Origin: Anaerolineae bacterium
Lineage (GTDB): Bacteria > Chloroflexota > Anaerolineae > DRVO01
Assembly: GCA_012719195.1 (NCBI GenBank)
Contig: JAAYAV010000075.1
Coordinates: forward strand, 1 to 6,919
Reading direction: 5' to 3'
Length of the DNA stretch: 6,919 nt
Part shown: positions 1 through 5,128 of the stretch, one piece after another
Layout: the number at the start of each line of letters is the position of its first letter
Numbering within the stretch: position 1 is the first letter of the stretch
Notes under the pieces: generated by a model
The model's input: only the letters and a program-made list of their open reading frames with translations
What the model was told of the DNA's origin: nothing
Database searches by the model: none
Program-made: the position numbers and the translations under genes

Positions 1-875
1 CTCCAGGCCATGTCCCAGACGACGTGCTTGCGCCCGCGCACGTAGTAGTCGTATCCCCCCAGCACACGGGAGAGAGCCTCCACGAAGGCGAGCACTCCGA
101 GGGCATAGAGCAGCCACAAGGCCGACTTCACCTCGCGCCAGGCCACTCGCAACACCAGGCGGTTGTCCAGGCTGGACACTTTGTGGCCGTACTTGTGGCG
201 CAGGTGCAGGTGGCCGGCGTAGTTTCGCCGCCGCTGCCGCACGAAGTCGGTGAAGGAGTTGGGGCCCAGGTTGTAGACCACGGCGTCGGGAGCGTAGACG
301 ACCTTCAAGCCGCGTCTGATGACCAGGCTTTCGACGAAGGCCTCGTCCATGGCTACGTCGGGCGGAATGGCCTCGAGCACCTTGCGGAAGGCGATCAGCT
401 CGCCCAGGCGCGGGATCTCGAGGCACAGGTTGTGCTCCATGGAGAGGCGCAGGTGGCTGAGATAGCCGACCATCTGCTCCGGCGCGTTGACGGGCACCTT
501 GTGGGCGCCGGTCATGCCGACGGTGGGATCGCGGAACATGCTGACCAGGCCCTCGATGGTGGTGGGCCCGGGGAGGGTGTCGCCGCTTTCGAGGACGCAG
601 ATGTCCTCCGCCGCGTTGCGGATGAACAGGTTGACCGCCGAGGGCTTGCCCTCGCGGCGCTCCTGCAGCAGGAGACGGATGCGGTCGTCCTTGGCCATGT
701 GCTCGCGCACGATGTCCACCGTCCGGTCGGTACAGGCGCTGGCCACCACGATGATCTCGGTTATGGCGACAGTGCTCAGCTCCTGATCCAGAAGGGCCTG
801 GAGCAGGCGGCCGATGTTGGCTTCCTCGTTGTAGGCAGTGATGCCCACGCTGCAGCGAATCGTCTCGTCAGTCAC
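1..875 (-). CDS. Family 2 glycosyltransferase, 3' end cut by window edge
   Basis: This gene transfers a sugar from an activated donor to an unknown acceptor, probably at the inner face of the membrane. The first 291 residues are visible and no stop occurs before the left edge. The GT-A nucleotide-binding start is clear (VGITAYNEEANIGRLL, residues 10-25), followed by EIIVVASACTDRTVDIV (40-56). Where most relatives have a DxD metal-binding motif, this one reads LESGDTLP (95-102), so only the second Asp is kept. AMDEAF (175-180) matches the region of the catalytic acid, and RQRRRNYAGH (213-222) matches the QxxRW region. Residues about 251-271 are hydrophobic and could be a membrane segment or amphipathic helix. 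The GTG start is chosen because AGGTGA lies five bases upstream; another in-frame GTG nine bases earlier overlaps that site. It follows the toxin gene after 140 bases on the same strand. Family is secure; substrate is unknown. Confidence 0.88.
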   Translation of the reverse strand, partial: MTDETIRCSVGITAYNEEANIGRLLQALLDQELSTVAITEIIVVASACTDRTVDIVREHMAKDDRIRLLLQERREGKPSAVNLFIRNAAEDICVLESGDTLPGPTTIEGLVSMFRDPTVGMTGAHKVPVNAPEQMVGYLSHLRLSMEHNLCLEIPRLGELIAFRKVLEAIPPDVAMDEAFVESLVIRRGLKVVYAPDAVVYNLGPNSFTDFVRQRRRNYAGHLHLRHKYGHKVSSLDNRLVLRVAWREVKSALWLLYALGVLAFVEALSRVLGGYDYYVRGRKHVVWDMAW

Positions 876-880
876 GCGTC

Positions 881-886
881 TCACCT
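881..886 (-). promoter_or_regulatory. Ribosome binding site of the glycosyltransferase
   Basis: On the minus strand AGGTGA sits five bases before the GTG at 875. It decides the start among several in-frame GTG codons, because the coding frame stays open further upstream without a stop. Confidence 0.6.
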
Positions 887-1015
887 GCGACCTTGGTGAT
901 GGGTCGGCTCCCTGTCTGTTGCTGGTCTTCGCGCTGTCATCCGCACTGGCTAGGTCAACCGATTCGTCTAGCGACGTACCGGTGCCACAGCCAGGCGCGG
1001 CAGTGCGGGTCGGAT

Positions 1016-1276
1016 CTAGAACCTCCGGTATGCATCGCGGCGGTGTCGTCTGTAGTGCACGGTGATGATCCCTTCGGCCGGCTCAACTTCGTAGATGACA
1101 CGGTACTGCCCCACTCGGACACGGTACAGCCTGTCAGCATCGGTTAGCTTGATCGCTCCCGCCGGAAACGGGTTGTGCGCGAAGGTCTGAATCGCCGCAA
1201 TCACCCGCCGCAACGTTGTCCTGTCCAGTCCGCGAAGGTCCTTCTCCGCGGACGCGGTCAGTACGACCGCAAAGGG
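1016..1276 (-). CDS. RelE/ParE-family toxin, start codon unresolved
   Basis: Toxins of this fold either cleave mRNA on the ribosome (RelE) or poison gyrase (ParE), and are held inactive by the antitoxin encoded just upstream. Family resemblance starts at PFAVVLTASAEKDLRGLD (codons 1276 to 1223) and continues through RRVIAAIQTF, then the strand DRLYRVRVGQYRVIYEV, and ends with HYRRHRRDAYRRF. The Arg-rich beta strands and the late Arg/Tyr residues resemble the RelE active-site region, so RelE-type is favoured over ParE-type. The frame opens after a TAG at 1291-1289 but has no ATG, GTG or TTG until a TTG at 1213. That TTG has AGGA five bases upstream, but starting there gives 65 residues and loses the first strand and helix. 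The given right end marks where homology begins, not a proven start. The gene may start at a rare codon, be reached by frameshifting from the antitoxin, or be damaged. It lies +1 relative to the antitoxin frame and overlaps it. Confidence 0.75.
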   Translation of the reverse strand, partial: PFAVVLTASAEKDLRGLDRTTLRRVIAAIQTFAHNPFPAGAIKLTDADRLYRVRVGQYRVIYEVEPAEGIITVHYRRHRRDAYRRF

Positions 1277-1460
1277 CTCCGTCTTGCTCTAGTCGCTTCA
1301 GCACCTGGTCCAGAGGGAGCCGCTCTTCGGTGCGGCGCTCAGCAACCACGGCAAGGTCATGCAGATCCTCGAGAAGACGCTTGTACTCCTCGAGAGGGAT
1401 AATGACTGCTTGCCGTGTGCCATCTGGTGCGGTCACATACTGCCGTTCCGTGGTTACCAT
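1134..1460 (-). CDS. Phd/YefM-type antitoxin with abnormal C-terminal extension
   Basis: This should bind and neutralise the RelE/ParE-type toxin overlapping its 3' end, and autorepress the pair. The N-terminal part fits the family: VTTERQYVTAPDGTRQAVII (2-21), then PLEEYKRLLEDLHDLAVVAE (22-41) and the toxin-contacting tail region ERLPLDQVLKRLEQDG (46-61). Related proteins usually stop within a few residues of this last motif. Here the frame continues for 47 more residues (from Ala62 to a stop at 1134) with no recognisable fold, and those bases are read in the toxin frame as good toxin sequence. The extension is therefore probably an artefact of a lost stop or a frameshift. A codon-64 TGC stands one base from TGA. 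ATG at 1460 has AGGAGG 11 bases upstream, slightly far. The gene lies 19 bases after the radical SAM stop, so it may be co-transcribed. GC is lower than in the neighbours, suggesting separate acquisition. Confidence 0.8.
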   Translation of the reverse strand: MVTTERQYVTAPDGTRQAVIIPLEEYKRLLEDLHDLAVVAERRTEERLPLDQVLKRLEQDGALCGRTDRVRGEGPSRTGQDNVAAGDCGDSDLRAQPVSGGSDQANRC

Positions 1461-1471
1461 CGTCTTTCGCC

Positions 1472-1477
1472 CCTCCT
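1472..1477 (-). promoter_or_regulatory. Ribosome binding site of the antitoxin
   Basis: AGGAGG on the minus strand lies 11 bases before the ATG at 1460, in the short gap after the radical SAM stop codon. The sequence is near perfect but the spacing is longer than usual. Confidence 0.5.
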
Positions 1478-1479
1478 CA

Positions 1480-2880
1480 CTACCCGAACGCCGTGCGCCA
1501 GGCCACTCTCACGGTGCGGGGCAGATCGCGGTAGGTGCTCCAGCGCGTGAGTTGGCGGGCGATCCGGGAGGGGCGCCAGTAGAAGCGGCGGTAGGCCTCC
1601 TTCCACTTGCGCTCCACCAGCTCGGCCGGCAGCCCGGGCATCTCGAAGGCAGCCTTCCCCTCGAAGAAGGCGTAGTCGTCGTAGTCCTTTACCAAGATGT
1701 GCCCGTTTTGCTTCACTTGCTCGTACATGCGCGTTCCCGGGAACGGGGTGGCCATGGAGAAGTTGGCCACCAACGGATCGAGCTCGCAGGCGAAGCGGAT
1801 GGTCTCGTCCATGGTCTCCTCGGTCTCGCCGGGCAGGCCGACGATGAAGAAGCCGATGGTCTCCATCTTGGCTGCTCGCGCCGCCTCGAACGCCTTGCGC
1901 ACCTGGTCCAGGGTCAGCTTCTTGTCTATGGCGTCGTCGAGGATCCGCTGATTGCCGCTCTCCACACCGAAGGCGGTGCGGACACAGCCCGCCTCGCGCA
2001 TTCGGGTGAGCAACTCCACGTCCGCCAGGTTGGCGCGGATCCCGTTGATCATGATCCAGGGGACGTGCTGGAGGCCCTCCTTGATGAGCAGATCGCAGAT
2101 GGCTAAGACGCGCTTGCGGTCTATGTTGAAGGAGTCGTCGAGGACGCCGATCTCCTTGGCACCGCGGTCACGCACCAGCCAGCTCCATTCCGCTACCACG
2201 CTCTCCGGGGAGCGCGGCCGCCACAGCCGGGGACCGGTCTGGCAGCAGTATGAGCAGTGATAGGGGCAGCCGCGCGACGTCAGTATGGGATAACTGGGCA
2301 CCCGGGGCGCATCAATGGTGGGCTGGAGATTCGTGTAGCGCTCCATCTGGAAGTGGTGGTACGCCGGGAAGGGCAGCCCGTCCAGGTCCTTGATGGGTGG
2401 CCGCGGCCGGGTGTGCCGGACCTGGTCGCCGTCCCGATAGGTGATGCCGAGGACGTTCGCCGCCACTTCTGCCCACTGCTCGCGCGGTCGCCCCTCGAGT
2501 GCGCCGCAGAGGTCTATCCAGGTGTCCTCGCCCTCACCACGCACGACGAAGTCCACGCCCGGCTGGGCCAGGCTCTCTTCCGGCAGCACGCTCGGATGCG
2601 GGCCGCCAAGCACCACAGCAGCGTCGCTCACGTCGCGGACGACGGACGCGTCTCGCCAGGCGGACTTGATTTGGATGGTGTTGGCGCTGATGCCCACGAT
2701 GGCTGGGTCGAACTCGCGCACGATGTCGGCCAGGTTGCGCTTCTCCACGTTGCCGTCGTAGAGGCGCACCTCATCGCCGCGCCTCTCGGAGACGGCGGCA
2801 AGGTAGGCCAGGCCCAGAGGTGGCGACGTGCGGGTCTCTATGGGAAGGTGCACCAAAGGGGCAACTAACAGGACTCTCAA
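1480..2880 (-). CDS. Cobalamin-binding-domain radical SAM enzyme
   Basis: A class B-type radical SAM protein: an N-terminal cobalamin-binding-like domain (about residues 1-140) followed by a radical SAM barrel (about 195-410) and a tail to 466. Such enzymes use a [4Fe-4S] cluster to split S-adenosylmethionine, often for methylation or rearrangement of unactivated carbon. The cluster motif is SRGCPYHCSYC, with Cys205, Cys209 and Cys212; a further Cys213 adjoins it. The first domain shows SPPLGLAYLAA, GGPHPS (92-97) and RGEGE (114-118) but has DGNVEKRNL where true base-off B12 proteins have DxHxxG. Later barrel motifs are GIRANL (280-285), FGVESGNQRIL (304-314) and GLPGETEE (348-355). TTG at 2880 is chosen because GGGGAG lies eight bases upstream and it yields the family-typical MRVLLVAP; a GTG at 2889 has no room for a binding site, and the longer frame back to 3012 adds unrelated residues. 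First gene of the left block; the glycosyltransferase downstream hints at lipid or glycan modification, but substrate is unknown. Confidence 0.9.
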   Translation of the reverse strand: MRVLLVAPLVHLPIETRTSPPLGLAYLAAVSERRGDEVRLYDGNVEKRNLADIVREFDPAIVGISANTIQIKSAWRDASVVRDVSDAAVVLGGPHPSVLPEESLAQPGVDFVVRGEGEDTWIDLCGALEGRPREQWAEVAANVLGITYRDGDQVRHTRPRPPIKDLDGLPFPAYHHFQMERYTNLQPTIDAPRVPSYPILTSRGCPYHCSYCCQTGPRLWRPRSPESVVAEWSWLVRDRGAKEIGVLDDSFNIDRKRVLAICDLLIKEGLQHVPWIMINGIRANLADVELLTRMREAGCVRTAFGVESGNQRILDDAIDKKLTLDQVRKAFEAARAAKMETIGFFIVGLPGETEETMDETIRFACELDPLVANFSMATPFPGTRMYEQVKQNGHILVKDYDDYAFFEGKAAFEMPGLPAELVERKWKEAYRRFYWRPSRIARQLTRWSTYRDLPRTVRVAWRTAFG

Positions 2881-2888
2881 TACGGACA

Positions 2889-2894
2889 CTCCCC
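2889..2894 (-). promoter_or_regulatory. Ribosome binding site deciding the TTG start of the radical SAM gene
   Basis: GGGGAG on the minus strand is eight bases before TTG at 2880. It abuts the competing GTG at 2889 and so cannot serve it, which makes TTG the better start. Confidence 0.65.
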
Positions 2895-2939
2895 AGGCGC
2901 GGCCGGCTGACGGTCCGCCAGGTTGGATCGGTGCAAGCC

Positions 2940-2966
2940 AGTATAGCATAGGGTACTGACGGCCAA
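2940..2966 (-). promoter_or_regulatory. Sigma-70-like promoter for the radical SAM gene
   Basis: On the minus strand the -10 hexamer TATACT (2945-2940) is preceded by TG and one base, forming an extended -10 element. A -35-like TTGGCC lies at 2966-2961 with a 15-base spacer, shorter than ideal but tolerable with an extended -10. Transcription would begin near 2933, giving a leader of about 53 bases before the TTG start. Confidence 0.5.
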
Positions 2967-3082
2967 CACCAATCTCCACATAAGTGGTCCGGCGCCGATG
3001 TCCGCCGAACACCTCTGGGAGTGAACTGCAGATGACGTGCCGGGCCCGCGAGGCCGCTCGTGCACCGAGTGTAGGGGCGGGA

Positions 3083-3088
3083 TATACT
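3083..3088 (+). promoter_or_regulatory. Candidate -10 element for the hydrolase gene
   Basis: TATACT, five of six matches to the -10 consensus, lies about 95 bases before the GTG start. No convincing -35 hexamer is present at 16-18 bases upstream, so the call is weak and rests on the hexamer alone. Confidence 0.3.
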
Positions 3089-3170
3089 GGCGGCTGGCGC
3101 GCCCGGTCCGCTGGCAGGCTCGACGGCAGGTACGTTGGTGCGGGCGCACGCAGTTAGGGATGCGAGTGAG

Positions 3171-3177
3171 GGAGGTG
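3171..3177 (+). promoter_or_regulatory. Ribosome binding site of the hydrolase lipoprotein
   Basis: GGAGGTG sits five bases before GTG at 3183. The ATG at 3204 has no such site, and the GTG at 3135 would place the signal peptide too far inside the protein. Confidence 0.65.
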
Positions 3178-3182
3178 CACCG

Positions 3183-4688
3183 GTGCCGGTACCAAAGAAC
3201 GGTATGAAGCTCACAGCTCTAGTCGTGGTCCTGGCCGTGCTGAGCATGGCTCTGGTTGGCTGCGGCGGCGCGGCTACCCCGGCCCCCACGCCGACGACGG
3301 TGGCAGCGGCGCCTACCGCGGCGACAGAGGCGACCGTGGCACCGTCCGAGCCGGCGGCAGAGGTGGGCGCGGCTAGCCTTCTGGGCGCCTACGCCGGCGC
3401 GATCGATATCGTCGGCCAGAAGCTTGCGATAGACGTCCGCATTCAGGAGGGGGAAGACGGCCTGAGCGGCGAACTGGACATCCCCGCCCAGGGCGCCTTC
3501 GGCATTCCGCTGGACAAGCTCACCTTTGAGGGCAGTACGGTCAGCTTCACCATCCTATCCGGCCCCAGTCTGGGCGTGTTCGCCGGGGAGGTGGACGCCG
3601 ACGGAAATGTGGCCGGTTCCTTCGTGCAGGCCGGCTATACCGGTACCTTCACCCTTCAGCCGGCGGTGGCGGAGGAACTGCCCTACCGCGAGGAGGAAGT
3701 CACCTTCAGCCACGGCGACATCACGCTCGCCGGCACGCTGTCGCTTCCTGACGGCGAGGGACCCTTCCCGGCGGTGGTGATGATCTCGGGGACCGGTGCT
3801 CAGAGCCGCGATGAGAACGTGATGGGCTTCCGCGTCTTCTTCGAGATGTCCGACTACCTGACCCGTCACGGGATCGCGGTGCTGCGCTACGATGACCGTG
3901 GCGTGGGCGGCTCGACGGGCGACCTGACGGTGGCGACGCAGGACGACTTGGCCGAGGACGTGTCGGCGGCGGTTGACCTCCTGCTGACGCGAGACGACAT
4001 TGACCCCGACGCCATTGGCCTCATTGGGCACAGCGAAGGCGGTCTGGTGGCTCCGATCACGGCCAACCTTAACGAGGGTGTGTCGTACCTGGTTCTCGTT
4101 TCCGGTCCGGCGACGACGGGCGAGCAAGTCCTGATGGACCAACTGGAGCTGATCATGGCGGCGCAGGGCGCCAGCGCCGAGGAGATCGAGGCGGCCAAGG
4201 TCACGCAGCAGCAGACCCTGGCGGCAGTGAAGACGGGTGAGGGCTGGGAGGAGATCATCGCTCGCTCGGAGGCGGAACTACGGGCGATTGTGGAGGCGCT
4301 TCCGGAAGAGCAGAGGAAGACCATCGGCGACGTGGACAAGTTCGTCGAGGATAACATCGCCGCTCAGATTGCCGGCGTCAATAACCCCTGGTTCCGCTCC
4401 TTCGTCGAGTACGACCCGGTGCCGGCGCTGCAGGCGCTGAAGGTGCCGGTGCTAGGGCTGTTCGGCTCGCTGGACCTGCAGGTGCCGGCGGAGAAGAACG
4501 CCGCCGCCATGGGTGAGGCGTTGAAGCAAGCAGGCGTGAGCCATCGGGTGGAGATCATCCCGGAGGCCAACCACCTCTTCCAGAAGGCCATCACGGGGGC
4601 GGTGGAGGAGTACGGGGTGCTGGAGCCCGCTTTCGCGCCCGGGATGCTGGACCTCATTCGCGACTGGATCTTGGAGCAGGTAGGGTAG
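3183..4688 (+). CDS. Secreted alpha/beta-hydrolase lipoprotein
   Basis: A probable lipid-anchored esterase or acyl-hydrolase on the outer face of the cytoplasmic membrane. From the GTG start (501 residues) a short Lys-containing n-region and a hydrophobic stretch lead to the lipobox LVGC, with Cys27 as the lipidated residue. An Ala/Thr/Pro spacer follows (about 28-60). Residues about 64-162 form a beta-rich domain of alternating Gly and hydrophobic residues (GELDIPAQG, GEVDADGNVAGSF), possibly a ligand-binding or spacer domain. The hydrolase core runs from about 168: oxyanion-region ISGTGAQSRD (202-211), YDDRGVGGS (236-244), nucleophile elbow GHSEGG with Ser284, acid candidate Asp431 in GSLDLQVP, and His464 in EANHLF. 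A helical, charged cap lies between about 314 and 399. All three triad members are present, so the enzyme is likely active; it may act on esters or peptides, and the substrate cannot be read. It is transcribed alone and ends at a strong terminator. Confidence 0.88.
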   Translation: MPVPKNGMKLTALVVVLAVLSMALVGCGGAATPAPTPTTVAAAPTAATEATVAPSEPAAEVGAASLLGAYAGAIDIVGQKLAIDVRIQEGEDGLSGELDIPAQGAFGIPLDKLTFEGSTVSFTILSGPSLGVFAGEVDADGNVAGSFVQAGYTGTFTLQPAVAEELPYREEEVTFSHGDITLAGTLSLPDGEGPFPAVVMISGTGAQSRDENVMGFRVFFEMSDYLTRHGIAVLRYDDRGVGGSTGDLTVATQDDLAEDVSAAVDLLLTRDDIDPDAIGLIGHSEGGLVAPITANLNEGVSYLVLVSGPATTGEQVLMDQLELIMAAQGASAEEIEAAKVTQQQTLAAVKTGEGWEEIIARSEAELRAIVEALPEEQRKTIGDVDKFVEDNIAAQIAGVNNPWFRSFVEYDPVPALQALKVPVLGLFGSLDLQVPAEKNAAAMGEALKQAGVSHRVEIIPEANHLFQKAITGAVEEYGVLEPAFAPGMLDLIRDWILEQVG

Positions 4689-4711
4689 AACCGCGCCCGC
4701 CGTTAGCACAT

Positions 4712-4745
4712 GCGGCCGCACCTTTCGTGGGTGCGGCCGCTTTTT
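4712..4745 (+). terminator. Rho-independent terminator after the hydrolase gene
   Basis: A perfect 11-base-pair, GC-rich stem (GCGGCCGCACC, 4712-4722, with its complement 4730-4740) encloses a seven-base loop and is followed directly by five T. It begins 24 bases after the hydrolase stop. The other strand lacks a T run, so it works in the plus direction only and isolates the small gene downstream. Confidence 0.92.
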
Positions 4746-4815
4746 CGTGCCCAAGGACAGTGGCATGAAGGTTGCACGCTCACTTGATTCGGAGCGCGAA
4801 AAGAGTATGGCGCTC

Positions 4816-4820
4816 GGAGG
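4816..4820 (+). promoter_or_regulatory. Ribosome binding site of the helix-turn-helix gene
   Basis: GGAGG lies four bases before ATG at 4825. The upstream in-frame starts at 4747, 4768 and 4807 have no comparable site, so the shorter protein is preferred. Confidence 0.5.
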
Positions 4821-4824
4821 ACCG

Positions 4825-5049
4825 ATGGTAAGCCTGCCGACCGACCTAGGTGATACCCTGACCGTGCAAGAGGCGGCGGACGCTCTGGGCGGCACTTACG
4901 AGAGTGTCTGGAGCCTGGTTCAGGATGGCCGCTTGCCCGGCTACCGGTTGGGCGGCACCTGGTGCATACCCCGCGCCGAGTTCGAAAGACGCGCTCTCAC
5001 CCTCTCTCGGTTCGTTACTCCACGGCCGGGCACACCCCTGCGGCGCTGA
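4825..5049 (+). CDS. Small excisionase/MerR-like helix-turn-helix protein
   Basis: A 74-residue DNA-binding protein. LTVQEAADALGG (12-23) forms the first helix and turn, TYESVWSLVQDGRLPGYRLG (24-43) the recognition helix and wing, and WCIPRAEFERRA (46-57) the closing strand and helix. This order is that of the winged helix-turn-helix domain seen in excisionases and in many short bacterial regulators. The C-terminal tail (58-74) is basic and Pro-rich, without a recognisable partner domain. The frame stays open upstream to GTG at 4747, which would add 26 residues of no family likeness. It sits alone, after the hydrolase terminator and convergent with the repeat protein. No integrase, attachment site or phage gene is nearby, so a stand-alone regulator is as likely as an excisionase. 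I found no good promoter for it. Confidence 0.75.
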   Translation: MVSLPTDLGDTLTVQEAADALGGTYESVWSLVQDGRLPGYRLGGTWCIPRAEFERRALTLSRFVTPRPGTPLRR

Positions 5050-5128
5050 CCGCTCGTGGCGCCGCCGAGCCGTCACGGCTCTCGCTAGTGCCGCCAGGCC
5101 CGACGCCTGCACCCCGGACAACCAGCCG

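Larger units (their letters stand above)
2881..3182. other. Divergent intergenic region
   Basis: About 300 bases separate the two divergent starts. The part holding the promoter candidates is less GC-rich than the coding DNA on either side. No conserved small ORF, RNA gene or riboswitch fold is recognisable. The open frames on either strand here are in-frame upstream extensions or overlaps of the flanking genes without family-like sequence. The nine-base TATACTGGC occurs once on each strand (2945-2937 minus, 3083-3091 plus), each time at the -10 position of a promoter candidate. Confidence 0.6.

Noticed and set aside
24..899. Long plus-strand open frame
   Set aside because: It is antiparallel to the glycosyltransferase, rich in His, Gln and Ala, and shows no domain motif.
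953..958. Minus-strand TTGACC as a -35 for the glycosyltransferase
   Set aside because: No acceptable -10 hexamer is found 16-18 bases downstream.
1216..2106. Plus-strand open frame of 296 codons
   Set aside because: Mirror of the antitoxin and radical SAM genes; composition is Arg/Ser-rich then Gly/Ala/Leu-rich without family signatures.
2257..2868. Plus-strand open frame of 203 codons
   Set aside because: Lies wholly antisense to the radical SAM coding region, which has clear motifs.
2881..3012. Longer N-terminus of the radical SAM protein from 3012
   Set aside because: The extra 44 residues do not look like the family, contain the promoter candidate, and the TTG at 2880 has a well-spaced ribosome site.
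3135..3182. Earlier GTG start for the hydrolase
   Set aside because: It would put 16 extra residues before the signal peptide and has no ribosome site as good as GGAGGTG before 3183.
3555..4142. Minus-strand open frame inside the hydrolase gene
   Set aside because: Antisense to the catalytic core; His/Arg/Val-rich and without a credible start site.
4784..4811. TTGATT and TATGGC with a 16-base spacer as promoter for the small helix-turn-helix gene
   Set aside because: The -10 match is poor and the start would fall on or beside the ribosome site.
5067..5081. Hairpin GAGCCG-TCA-CGGCTC between the convergent genes
   Set aside because: Only six base pairs and no T run on either side, so not a convincing terminator.
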